DNA of 52,211 bases from Gemmatimonadota bacterium. Lineage in GTDB: Bacteria; Gemmatimonadota; Gemmatimonadetes; Gemmatimonadales; Gemmatimonadaceae. Positions 34,341 to 45,232 of this stretch are shown here, piece by piece. The position numbers and the translations under genes were made by a program. Under the pieces are notes generated by a model. It was not told the origin of the DNA, searched no databases, and was given only the letters and a program-made list of their open reading frames with translations. The DNA is taken from contig JAQBPX010000031.1 of assembly GCA_028287305.1 (NCBI GenBank), positions 1 through 52,211 of the forward strand. The letters are read 5' to 3'. Position 1 is the first letter of the stretch. Each line of letters starts with the position of its first letter.

Positions 34341-35476
34341 GAGGTCGATGCCCGTGACGCGAGCGTCATCGCGAGCTCGGCCACCCGTCCTGCGGCACCG
34401 GGCTCGCCGAGCATCGAGCGGACGCGCGCGAGTCCGGTGAGCATGCGCGCACGCTCTGGACTGTCCGGGTCGAGCAGGCGCTGGAGCACGGTCACGATCT
34501 CGGAGGGCACGAGCGCATCCTGCAGGAACTCGGGGACGATGCGCTCGCCAGCCACGATGTTCACGAGCCCGATGTCCGGAATCGTGACGAGCCGCCGACC
34601 CACTGCATAGTTGATGAAGTTCGTGCGATACGCGACCACCATCGGCGTCCCCGCCACGGCCGCTTCGAGCGTGGTGGTCCCGCTCTTGGCCACCGCGGCG
34701 TCTGCCGCGCGCAGGATGGCGAAGGAGGCCGACCGCACCACGGGGAACGGGCACCCCGCGGGATCGATCGTCACGGTGGGTGCGCCGCTCACCACCACCT
34801 GCAATGCCGGGTCGCGTCGCTGCAGCTCGAGCCCGATCTCGACGAACGGCTCCAGGTGCTGCGCGATCTCCTGCTTGCGGCTGCCGGGAAAGAGGGCGAG
34901 CACCTTGCGCCGCGGATCGAGCCCAAGCTGCTCGCGTGCCTCGTCGGGGCTGGGCATGTTGCGCGCGCGGTCGAGCAGCGGGTGGCCCACGAACGTCGCG
35001 TTCACCCCATGGTCGCGCAGCAGCTTCTCCTCGAAGGGCAGGATGACGGCGGCCTGGGTGATCACCCGCGCCATCACTTCCATGCGCCCCGGCCTCCACG
35101 CCCACACCTGCGGCGTGATGTAGAAGAGCACGGGCACGCCGAGCTCCGTGGCATCGGCCGCGATCTTCATGTTGAAGCTCGCGTAGTCGATCAGCACCAC
35201 GAGGGCCACTCGGCCCGAGGCGAGGCGCTCACGAAGCATGCGTCGCAGCGCGAGGAACCGCGGGATGTGGCGGAGCGGTTCCACGAATCCCATCACCGCC
35301 AGCTTGTCCACGTGCTCGAGCAGCTCGGCGCCTTCAGCCCGCATCCGCTCGCCACCGATGGCGACATAGCGGAATCCCGCATTCCGCGCCTTCAGCTCCC
35401 GCACGACCCCCGCTGCGTGCAGGTCGCCGGAGGCCTCGCCGGCGACGAAGAGAAGCTCACGCAGTGGGGCGCTCAC
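34337..35476 (-). CDS. lpxB: Lipid-A-disaccharide synthase
   Basis: 379 residues, a GT19 enzyme joining UDP-diacylglucosamine and lipid X. The N-terminal LLFVAGEASGDLHAAGVVRELK is the family signature. VLIDYASFNMKIA and FYITPQVWAWRPGRM are typical, then VGHPLLDRA, LALFPGSRKQEIAQHL and TTTLEAAVAGTPMVVAYRTN in the donor domain. It overlaps its neighbours by 4 nt at both ends. Confidence 0.97.
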   Translation of the reverse strand: MSAPLRELLFVAGEASGDLHAAGVVRELKARNAGFRYVAIGGERMRAEGAELLEHVDKLAVMGFVEPLRHIPRFLALRRMLRERLASGRVALVVLIDYASFNMKIAADATELGVPVLFYITPQVWAWRPGRMEVMARVITQAAVILPFEEKLLRDHGVNATFVGHPLLDRARNMPSPDEAREQLGLDPRRKVLALFPGSRKQEIAQHLEPFVEIGLELQRRDPALQVVVSGAPTVTIDPAGCPFPVVRSASFAILRAADAAVAKSGTTTLEAAVAGTPMVVAYRTNFINYAVGRRLVTIPDIGLVNIVAGERIVPEFLQDALVPSEIVTVLQRLLDPDSPERARMLTGLARVRSMLGEPGAAGRVAELAMTLASRASTS

Positions 35477-36471
35477 GCACCGCCGGCCGCGCCGCGCGAC
35501 AGTGCGGGAAGCGTGCGCTCGATCTCGGAGACGATGCGCAGGGCCACGGCGAGCGCCTCGCGACCATCGTCCCCGGTGACGACGACGGGACCGCTTCCCT
35601 CGATCGCCTGCACGAATGACTCGAACTCGAGCTTGAGCGGCTCACCCTCGGGGGCTTCCAGCGCGACGCGCTCCACGAACGCCTCCACTCCCTGCGCGCT
35701 CTTCGCGAGCTCGGCGAGGTCCACGTCGCGCCGCAGGCGATAGAACTCGCCGGCGCCCGAGCCGAGGTCGAGCGAGATGTACCCGCTCTGCTGGAAGATA
35801 CGGAGCTTGCGCATGCGGTCGCGCGACACGCGACTGGCCGTGATGTTCGCAATCGCACCGGACTCGAACGTGATGCGCGCGTTCGCGATGTCCACGAACG
35901 GCGTGAGCACCGGCACCCCCGTCGCATGCAGCTCCGCCACCTTTCCACCGACCAGCGTGCGCACCAGGTCGATGTCGTGGATCATGAGGTCCAGCACCAC
36001 GGCGACGTCCGAGCCACGGGGATTGAAGGTGGCCAGGCGGTCGCTCTCGATGAAGCGCGGATTGTCCACGTAGGGAAGCGCGGCGCGGATGGCGCGATTG
36101 AAGCGCTCCACGTGCCCGGTCTGGACGATCGCGCCGGTGCGCTTCGCGATCTCGAGCAGGCGGTCGGCCTCCTCGAGGGTGGCGGCGAGCGGCTTCTCGA
36201 TCAGCAGGTGAATTCCCTTCTCGAGTGCCACGCTGGCCACGGCGTAGTGCGCGGGCGTGGGCACCACGATCGTTGCCGCGTCCACCACGTCGAAGAGCGC
36301 CTCGGCGCTCTCGAAGGCCTTCACGCCGAGCTCCCCGGATACCTGCGCCGCGCGATCGGCACGGCTCTCGAAGAAGCCGGCGAACTCGACGCCTGGCAGG
36401 TCGCGGAGGATTCGCACGTGGTGATAGCCGAGCCCCCCGGCACCGACCACGCCCATCCGGATCGGGCTCAC
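35473..36471 (-). CDS. Gfo/Idh/MocA dehydrogenase in the lipid A operon (GnnA-like)
   Basis: 332 residues. The N-terminal Rossmann domain starts MGVVGAGGLGYHHVRILRDLPG, with the family EKP motif in HLLIEKPLAATLEEAD. The catalytic-domain segment VLDLMIHDIDLVRTLVG carries the conserved His/Asp. It lies between lpxA and lpxB with 4-nt overlaps. In Acidithiobacillus ferrooxidans gnnA (same family) and gnnB occupy that slot and make UDP-GlcNAc3N for amide-linked lipid A. No gnnB aminotransferase is present here, so the substrate is uncertain. Oxidation of a UDP-sugar is an inference. Confidence 0.88.
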   Translation of the reverse strand: MSPIRMGVVGAGGLGYHHVRILRDLPGVEFAGFFESRADRAAQVSGELGVKAFESAEALFDVVDAATIVVPTPAHYAVASVALEKGIHLLIEKPLAATLEEADRLLEIAKRTGAIVQTGHVERFNRAIRAALPYVDNPRFIESDRLATFNPRGSDVAVVLDLMIHDIDLVRTLVGGKVAELHATGVPVLTPFVDIANARITFESGAIANITASRVSRDRMRKLRIFQQSGYISLDLGSGAGEFYRLRRDVDLAELAKSAQGVEAFVERVALEAPEGEPLKLEFESFVQAIEGSGPVVVTGDDGREALAVALRIVSEIERTLPALSRGAAGGA

Positions 36472-37247
36472 AGCACGAAACCGCGATCGTTGTTGCTGTC
36501 GAGGAAGCGCAGGAACTCCAGCACCTCCGGAAAGGGCTGCAGCTCGTTCTCGGCACGAGCGCGCGCCTGGGTGACGTTCAGCTCCGAGCGGAAGAACAGC
36601 CGGTACGCCCGCTTCAGCTCGCGAATCACTTCGTCGGGAAAGTTGTTCCGGCGCAGGCCCACGCTGTTCAGCCCGTAAAGCTTGATCGGGTTGCCGACGG
36701 CCTTCGTGTACGGCGGCACATTCTGGGCGACGCGCGAGCAGCCACCGATGAAGCTGAAGCGCCCGATGCTCACGAACTGGTGCACGGCGCTCACGCCCGA
36801 CACGATCGCGCGGTCCTCGATGGTCACGTGCCCGGCGAGCTGCGTCGCGTTCGAGATGATCACGCCATCGCCCACGTGGCAGTCGTGCGCCAGGTGCACG
36901 TACGACATGAGGAAGCAGTCCTTGCCCACCGTGGTCTTGAACGACTGCGACGTGCCGCGATTGATGGTCAGGTACTCGCGGAGCGTGGTGTTGTCCCCGA
37001 TCTCGACCGTCGTGTGCTCACCCTTGAACTTCAGGTCCTGTGGATCGCCGCCAAGCACGGTACCGATACCGACCTTCACCCGCTTGCCCAGGAGCACGTT
37101 GCGCTCGAGGGTTGCGCGCGCGGCGATGACGGACCCCTCGCCCACGGTGCAGCCTTCGCCGATGATCGCGAAGGCGCCGACATCGACGTCATCGGCGAGC
37201 ACCGCATCCGGATGGATGATGGCGGTGGGATGGATGCGCTGCGTCAC
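36468..37247 (-). CDS. lpxA: Acyl-ACP--UDP-GlcNAc O-acyltransferase LpxA
   Basis: 259 residues. It performs the first lipid A step. The left-handed beta-helix hexapeptide repeats start HPTAIIHPDAVLADDVDVG. The catalytic His region is SYVHLAHDCHVGDGVIISN, and GGCSRVAQNVPPYTKAVGNP then GLRRNNFPDEVIRELKRAYRLFF mark the LpxA C-terminal helical domain. ATG 37247 overlaps lpxC-fabZ; the stop overlaps the dehydrogenase gene. Whether it prefers UDP-GlcNAc or a 3-amino analogue is open given its neighbour. Confidence 0.97.
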   Translation of the reverse strand: MTQRIHPTAIIHPDAVLADDVDVGAFAIIGEGCTVGEGSVIAARATLERNVLLGKRVKVGIGTVLGGDPQDLKFKGEHTTVEIGDNTTLREYLTINRGTSQSFKTTVGKDCFLMSYVHLAHDCHVGDGVIISNATQLAGHVTIEDRAIVSGVSAVHQFVSIGRFSFIGGCSRVAQNVPPYTKAVGNPIKLYGLNSVGLRRNNFPDEVIRELKRAYRLFFRSELNVTQARARAENELQPFPEVLEFLRFLDSNNDRGFVL

Positions 37248-38512
37248 CGGTCGCGCACCATCGCACCCATTTCCGCCTCGCAGACCACCTCGCCGTCCAC
37301 CGTCGCGATGCCCTTCATCTTGCAGAGCATGCCACGCTGCGCGAGCATGGTGAGCTCGAAGCGAAGCTGGTCGCCCGGCTTGACGGGACGGCGCCAGCGC
37401 ACGCCGTCGAGGGAGGTGAAGTACACCACCTTCTCCTCGGGTTTCTCCACGTCGCCGAGCAGCAGCATGCCGCCGACCTGCGCCATCGCCTCGATCACCA
37501 GCACTCCGGGCATTATCGGGTGCCCCGGGAAATGACCCTGGAAGAACGGCTCGTTGATCGTCACGTTCTTCATCCCGACCACTCGCTTCCCGGGCTCCAG
37601 TTCGAGGATGCGATCCACGAGCAGGAACGGATAGCGGTGTGGCAGCACCCGCATGATCTCATCGACCCCCAGCATGGCTTTCTCCGTGTTCAACGAATCC
37701 AGGATCGCACGGACGAACTGCACCGTGCCCCGATGACTTGGCCGATCGGCGACGATGCGCGCCCGAACACGTCCCCCCGCGAGGACGAGGTCGCCCACAC
37801 AGTCCATCGCCTTGTGACGCACGAACTCGTCGGGCCAGCGCAGCGCATTGTCCACGACGCCCCCCCCGTCGAGCACTACACAGTTGTCGGTCGAGGCGCC
37901 GCGAATGAGCCCCTTCGCCCGCAATCCCTCCACCCATTCGACGAACCCGAAGGTCCGCGCCTGCGAGAGCTCGGAGGCGAAGGTCGCCTCCGAGACTACA
38001 TAACGCGAGCGCTGGCGCCCAATCAGCGGGTGCGGAAAGTCGATCCCCACCTCGAGGTCGAGGGCGCAGGCCGGAAACGCCGCATACGTCGACGACCCAT
38101 CGGTGAAGCGCACCGGTCGGCGCACGACGATCATCGTCGGGGTTCCTGTCTGCTCTCGCAGGCCGGCCCCTTGAAGCGCCTCGAAGAAGGGCGCGGCGCT
38201 GCCATCCATGATCGGCGGCTCCGCGGCGTCCAGCTCGATGATCAGGTCGTCGATCTCGAGCGCTCCCACGGCCGCCAGCACGTGCTCCACCGTATGCACG
38301 GCGGAGTCACCTGAACCGAGCTGCGTGCGAAATTCGGAAAGCTCGCAATGCGAGGCGAGTGCGGGGATCGCCGGGTCGCCCGCGCGGTCGGTTCGACGGA
38401 ATGAAATACCGGCGCCGCTGGACGCCGGCCGGAAGGTGAGGGTCACCGGTGCCCCGAGGTGCAACCCGATGCCGCTCACCGATCGCCCGGCCGAGATCGT
38501 GCGGCGCGTCAC
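37244..38512 (-). CDS. lpxC-fabZ: Bifunctional LpxC deacetylase / FabZ dehydratase fusion
   Basis: 422 residues from GTG 38512, overlapping the lpxD stop (GTGA). Residues ~1-275 are LpxC: zinc ligands H77 (HTVEH), H233 and D237 (HKAMDCVGDL), with H260 (SHRG) as the general acid. Residues ~281-422 are FabZ: DEIMRVLPHRYPFLLVDRI, catalytic H327 in GHFPGHPIMPGV and E341 in IEAMAQ. LpxC commits UDP-acyl-GlcNAc to lipid A, while FabZ dehydrates 3-hydroxyacyl-ACP, the LpxA/LpxD donor, so the fusion links the competing branches. Such fusions are known in Bacteroidetes and some other phyla. Confidence 0.97.
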   Translation of the reverse strand: MTRRTISAGRSVSGIGLHLGAPVTLTFRPASSGAGISFRRTDRAGDPAIPALASHCELSEFRTQLGSGDSAVHTVEHVLAAVGALEIDDLIIELDAAEPPIMDGSAAPFFEALQGAGLREQTGTPTMIVVRRPVRFTDGSSTYAAFPACALDLEVGIDFPHPLIGRQRSRYVVSEATFASELSQARTFGFVEWVEGLRAKGLIRGASTDNCVVLDGGGVVDNALRWPDEFVRHKAMDCVGDLVLAGGRVRARIVADRPSHRGTVQFVRAILDSLNTEKAMLGVDEIMRVLPHRYPFLLVDRILELEPGKRVVGMKNVTINEPFFQGHFPGHPIMPGVLVIEAMAQVGGMLLLGDVEKPEEKVVYFTSLDGVRWRRPVKPGDQLRFELTMLAQRGMLCKMKGIATVDGEVVCEAEMGAMVRDR

Positions 38513-39585
38513 CGCCCGTTCCCGTCGCGCTCGAGGAGTTCCGTGATCCTGCGGACGAGCGGCGTCAGCTTCCAGAGCGCGGCCTGCGCCCGAAGCGATT
38601 CGCGGTGCGGGCGCGCGGGATAGCCGGACCAGGTCTCCCCCGCGGGTACGTCGCCGAACACTCCTGACTGTCCGGCGACGCGGCAATTCTCGCCCAGTTT
38701 TACGTGACCGACGACCGCGGCCTGTCCGCCGACGATCACCCCGTCGCCGAGCGTCACCGAGCCGGAAATTCCCACCTGCGCCACGATGATGCACAGGCGG
38801 CCCATGCGCACGTTGTGCGCGATGTGCACCAGGTTGTCGAGCTTGGAGCCGGCGCCGATCACCGTGTCACCGACACTGCCTCGATCGATGGTCGAGTTCG
38901 CCCCGACCTCGACGTCGGATTCGATGATCGCGCGCCCGACCTGGGGCACCTTCTGGTGTTGCCCGTTGCGGAACACGTACCCGAACCCGTCCGCGCCGAT
39001 TCGCACGCCGGCGTGCAGTCGCACGCGATCGCCGAGCACGCAGGCAGGGTACACCACCACTCCGGGAAACAGGATGCAATCCTCGCCGACGGTGACGCGC
39101 TCGCCGATCACGACATTGGCGTCGAGCCGGGTGCGCGCCCCGATCGTTGCCCCCGCGCCGATCACGACGTTCGGTCCAACCTGCACCGCGTCACCGAGCA
39201 CGGCCCCGCGCCCGATCGTCGCGCTGGCATGCACGCCCGGCTCCGGCGGCGATGGCGGGTACAGCAGCGGGAGAAGCATGAGCAGCGCCTCCTGCGGCTT
39301 CTCGACCACCACGCGGGCGCGGGCGTCAGCCGCCGGAGCGTCTGCCATCTGCGGCGAGAGCAGCACGACGCCCGCCTTCGTCGCCTCGAGCATCGCCCCG
39401 AACTTCGGCAACGTGCAGAAGCTGACCTCGTGGCCGCGCGCCCGGTCGAGCGAGTTCACGCCCGAGATCTCGACCTGCCCGTCGCCGACGAGCGAACCGC
39501 CGACGATCGTCGCTATGCGAGCAGCGGTGAGGGCGCCTGCGCCCTCACCGCCACCTGCATTCTGCTCGTCGTGCCGCGCGTTCAC
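38509..39585 (-). CDS. lpxD: UDP-3-O-acylglucosamine N-acyltransferase LpxD
   Basis: 358 residues. LpxD adds the amide-linked 3-hydroxyacyl chain. The N-terminal uridine-binding domain is LTAARIATIVGGSLVGDGQVEISGVNSL, followed by a long beta-helix (HASATIGRGAVLGDAVQVGPNVVIGAG) with the catalytic His in LDNLVHIAHNVRMGRLCII. GADGFGYVF and the C-terminal helix (RRITELLERD) are typical. It overlaps ompH and lpxC-fabZ by 4 nt each. Confidence 0.97.
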   Translation of the reverse strand: MNARHDEQNAGGGEGAGALTAARIATIVGGSLVGDGQVEISGVNSLDRARGHEVSFCTLPKFGAMLEATKAGVVLLSPQMADAPAADARARVVVEKPQEALLMLLPLLYPPSPPEPGVHASATIGRGAVLGDAVQVGPNVVIGAGATIGARTRLDANVVIGERVTVGEDCILFPGVVVYPACVLGDRVRLHAGVRIGADGFGYVFRNGQHQKVPQVGRAIIESDVEVGANSTIDRGSVGDTVIGAGSKLDNLVHIAHNVRMGRLCIIVAQVGISGSVTLGDGVIVGGQAAVVGHVKLGENCRVAGQSGVFGDVPAGETWSGYPARPHRESLRAQAALWKLTPLVRRITELLERDGNGR

Positions 39586-40190
39586 TGCGTCGGCGGCTTC
39601 GGACGGGTAACGCCAGCCGGCGCCGAGACGGGCGCCGTGGCCTTCGGGGCCTGCGAGGCAGCGACCGTGCGCAGGCGCGCCACCACGCGATCGGTGATGT
39701 CGAGGTTCTTGTCGGCGGCCAGGATCACCGTGGCGCCTGGCTCGTTGCTCAGGATCATGGAGAATCCGTCCTCCACGCGAATGTCCTCGATCACCTTGCG
39801 CACCTGCTCCATGATCGGCGCCATCAGCTCGTTCTGGCGCGTCTGCGCGCGCGACTGGAACTGCTGCTGGCGCGACTGCAGCGAGTCGTCCTGCGCCCGC
39901 AGGGCATCCTCGCGTGTCTTGCGCTGCGCGGGGGTGAGCGTGGCCTGGACCTTCTGATACGCCGACACCTGCGCCTGCAGGTTGTCGTTCATTGCCTGCA
40001 GCTGCGTGCGGAAGGTGTCCGTCTCCTTCTTGAACGCCGTCTCCGCGGCCGCGCGGCCGGGCGCGTTCTCGAAGAGGGCGGCGGGATTGACGAAGGCGAG
40101 CTTCAACGTGCCCTGCTGCGCGAGGGCAGCGGCCGGCGCAGCCGCGCCAATCGCGAGCGCCAGCAGTGCCGCGCGGGAAATCGAACGCAT
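39582..40190 (-). CDS. ompH: OmpH/Skp-family periplasmic chaperone
   Basis: 202 residues. The signal peptide MRSISRAALLALAIGAAAPA ends at ALAQQ. KLAFVNPAALFENAPGRAAAE is the OmpH opening. The middle (~55-130) is a long coiled coil rich in Gln (DDSLQSRQQQFQSRAQTRQN), forming Skp tentacles. The tail is Pro-rich. Skp holds unfolded outer-membrane proteins for BamA, encoded 22 bp upstream. ATG 40190 starts after TAGGACC. Confidence 0.92.
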   Translation of the reverse strand: MRSISRAALLALAIGAAAPAAALAQQGTLKLAFVNPAALFENAPGRAAAETAFKKETDTFRTQLQAMNDNLQAQVSAYQKVQATLTPAQRKTREDALRAQDDSLQSRQQQFQSRAQTRQNELMAPIMEQVRKVIEDIRVEDGFSMILSNEPGATVILAADKNLDITDRVVARLRTVAASQAPKATAPVSAPAGVTRPKPPTQ

Positions 40191-40212
40191 GGTCCTACTC
40201 CAGAGAGATGGT

Positions 40213-42624
40213 TTAGAAGAACTGGCCGAACTTGAAATGCACCTGCCACTTCGGGGCACGGCGACCTGCCTCGTCGACACGATCGAAGCCGTAGCCCAGG
40301 TCCACGCCGAGCGGTCCGAGCGGCGTCACGAGTGCCGCTCCCACGCCCGCGCCGCGGAAGAGCCGCGTGGGATTGAAGTCCTGCGGACGCTCCCAGATGT
40401 TGCCCGCGTCGTAGAAGGCGTCGAGGTAGACCTGCTGGTTGAAGCGCAGGCCGAGCTCCGCCGTGGTGGTGTAGAACGCGTTGCCGAACGAGGCGCGCTG
40501 CGCCTGCGACGAGCTCGATCCCGAGAGGTAGCCGCTCGGCGTGATCGAGAATTCCTCGTAGCCGCGGAGGGGCTCGCCATACTGCACGCCGCCCAGCGAG
40601 AACTCCTGCGACACGAAGAACGGCCCGGAGTTCCCGAACAGCGCGCCCATGCGCGTGCTCAGCCCCGCCACGAGCTTGATCGGCGCGGTGCCGAGTGCCG
40701 AGCCGCCGAACGCCGCGAGCGTGGAGTAGCCGCGCAGCTCGCCCGTGAAGCGCTGGAACGACGCGGTGCCGCCCAGCGGGCCGCCATTGAACTGCGCCGT
40801 GAACGTCTGGTGCGCGCCCATGCTCGGGAACGGCATGTCGAGGCGCGTGTCCCGATCGGCCGTGAGGCCGAGCGTGGACCGGAAGCAGCTCGAGCAGCTG
40901 ATCGTGGACACGAGTCCATCCTGCCCATACGCCACCTTTTCCCCGCCGTAGTCGACGAAGAGGCGCGTGTAGCGCGACCCCGGCACCGGGAAGCCGATGC
41001 GGATCGAGCCGCCGGTGCGGATCGAGCGGCCGATGTCGCGAATCACGTAGCGCGACTGCGTGTGGTACGCCGACACCGTGCCGCTGATCTGCGACTCGCG
41101 GATGCGCGGGTCGGTGTAGCTCAGGTTGAAGTCGTTGATGTAGCGACCGAACTGCCACTGCAGCGAGCCGCGCTTGCACTTGCCGAAGAGGTTCGGCTGG
41201 TCGAAGCCGATGAAGCCGCCGACGCCGGTGCCCTGCCCGACCGACGCGCCGAAGTTCACGTTGCCGGTGTGCTTCTCCTTCACGCGGAACACGATGTCCA
41301 CGTCGCCCTGGTCGTTCGCGGCCTTGGTGTCCGGCGCCGGCAGCGGCGTCTCGAAGAAGCCGAGGTTGCCGATGCTCTGGTAGCTGCGGTAGAGCAGGTC
41401 CTGGTTGTAGACGTCGCCCGGCAGCATCAGGATCTGGTCGCGAATGCACGACTCGTTCGTGATCTCGTTGCCCACGATGTCCACGCGATTGATGATCGCG
41501 GGCGTGCGCTCGTCGATCTCCCAGCGCAGGTTCACCGTGGGGACCGAGTCGGCCGCGTGCGAGCGCTCGATCACGGGGCGGACGCTGGCGTAGATGTAGC
41601 CCTCGTTCGCGTACGCCGACTGCACCTTCTGCGTGGCCGCATCCCAGCGCGAGCGATCGAAGGCGTTGGCGGGAATCCCCTTCTTCGGGCGGATGATGCT
41701 GCCGACGGTCTCCTTCAGCGTGCGCGTGCGCTCGCCGAACGGGTAGTACCGCTGGAGCTCGTCGCTCGAGAAGCGCTTGGCGCCATTCACCTCGAAGGCA
41801 CCGATGCGATACTGCGGGCCCTCGTTCACGTGCACCTCGATCAGCCCCTTGCCGCGCGCGCGGTCGATGACCAGCGTGTCGCGCGTGATCTGCATGTCGA
41901 TGAAGCCGCGCGAGGAATACAGCGCGGGCAGGCGCTCGCTCAGGTCGCCGTTGAACGCGTCCTCATCGAACGCCCCGGCCTTCCACCAGAGGAAGCCCTC
42001 GGGCTTCGTCTTCATGGCGGCCACGATGTCCTTCGCGGAGACCGCCTTGTTGCCGGAGAGGCGGATGCCGGAGATGGCGAGGCGATGTCCCTCATCCACC
42101 GCGAAGTTCACCTTCGCGCCACCCGCGACCAGCGTGGTCTCGGCGCGCACGCTGGCCAGGTAGTAGCCGTTGGACTCGTAGAGCGAATCGATGCGCGCGA
42201 TGGAGCGCGCCACCTGCGCGGGATCCACGGGGCGGCCGATCAGCAGGTCCACCCGGTCCTTCACGGTGCCCGCGGAAAGGCGCGACACCCCGGACACGGT
42301 GACGTCGGTGAGCAGCGGCCGCTCGCGCAGCACGAAGGCGAGGGTGGTCTTGCCGTCGGCCGCCGCCTCGCACAGCGCCTGCACGTCCTCGAACTGCGCC
42401 GTGGCGTAGAGGTTCTTGATCGCCCGCTGCAGCTCGCGGTAGTTCAGCGTGGTCCCTGCCGCGATGCCCACGTCGGCCCGGAGCATCGCCTCGGTGATGC
42501 GGGCATTGCCACGAAACACGATGGTGGAGGGCGTGGCGCAGGGGCCGGTGACGGCGTCCTGGGCGCGAGCGGCCACGGGGGCCGCCAGGAGGGGCAGGAG
42601 GGCGAACAGGAGCGGTCTGCGCAT
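40213..42624 (-). CDS. bamA: Outer-membrane protein assembly factor BamA
   Basis: 803 residues. Signal peptide (LLFALLPLLAAPVAARA-Q), then five POTRA domains (~30-430; e.g. IVFRGNARITEAMLRADVG, AFEVNGAKRFSSDELQRYYPFG, RVDIVGNEITNESCIRDQI), then a 16-strand Omp85 barrel ending in aromatic FGQFF. The L6 motif usually VRGF reads LRGYEEF. BamA inserts beta-barrel proteins in the outer membrane. It heads the bamA-larC unit. The start ATG is only ~18 nt from the preceding terminator's T-tract, and TATATT lies 8 nt before ATG, raising the chance of a leaderless mRNA. Confidence 0.97.
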   Translation of the reverse strand: MRRPLLFALLPLLAAPVAARAQDAVTGPCATPSTIVFRGNARITEAMLRADVGIAAGTTLNYRELQRAIKNLYATAQFEDVQALCEAAADGKTTLAFVLRERPLLTDVTVSGVSRLSAGTVKDRVDLLIGRPVDPAQVARSIARIDSLYESNGYYLASVRAETTLVAGGAKVNFAVDEGHRLAISGIRLSGNKAVSAKDIVAAMKTKPEGFLWWKAGAFDEDAFNGDLSERLPALYSSRGFIDMQITRDTLVIDRARGKGLIEVHVNEGPQYRIGAFEVNGAKRFSSDELQRYYPFGERTRTLKETVGSIIRPKKGIPANAFDRSRWDAATQKVQSAYANEGYIYASVRPVIERSHAADSVPTVNLRWEIDERTPAIINRVDIVGNEITNESCIRDQILMLPGDVYNQDLLYRSYQSIGNLGFFETPLPAPDTKAANDQGDVDIVFRVKEKHTGNVNFGASVGQGTGVGGFIGFDQPNLFGKCKRGSLQWQFGRYINDFNLSYTDPRIRESQISGTVSAYHTQSRYVIRDIGRSIRTGGSIRIGFPVPGSRYTRLFVDYGGEKVAYGQDGLVSTISCSSCFRSTLGLTADRDTRLDMPFPSMGAHQTFTAQFNGGPLGGTASFQRFTGELRGYSTLAAFGGSALGTAPIKLVAGLSTRMGALFGNSGPFFVSQEFSLGGVQYGEPLRGYEEFSITPSGYLSGSSSSQAQRASFGNAFYTTTAELGLRFNQQVYLDAFYDAGNIWERPQDFNPTRLFRGAGVGAALVTPLGPLGVDLGYGFDRVDEAGRRAPKWQVHFKFGQFF

Positions 42625-42641
42625 AGTCCGGAAATATACAC

Positions 42642-42681
42642 AAAAGCGGCCGGCTGGGTCCGTTCGGACCCGGCCGGCCGC
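42642..42681 (-). terminator. Intrinsic terminator after clpC
   Basis: A 16-bp stem (GCGGCCGGC-T-GGGTCC paired with GGACCC-G-GCCGGCCGC, one G-T pair; 42646-42661 with 42666-42681) has loop GTTC (+ strand reading). AAAA at 42642-42645 is TTTT on the - strand. It lies 14 bp beyond the clpC stop. Confidence 0.88.
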
Positions 42682-42695
42682 CCGTAAGGAATGGG

Positions 42696-45200
<2,505 letters not shown>

Positions 45201-45232
45201 GGTTCCCTCACGCCCGCGGGGGGACGTCTGCG

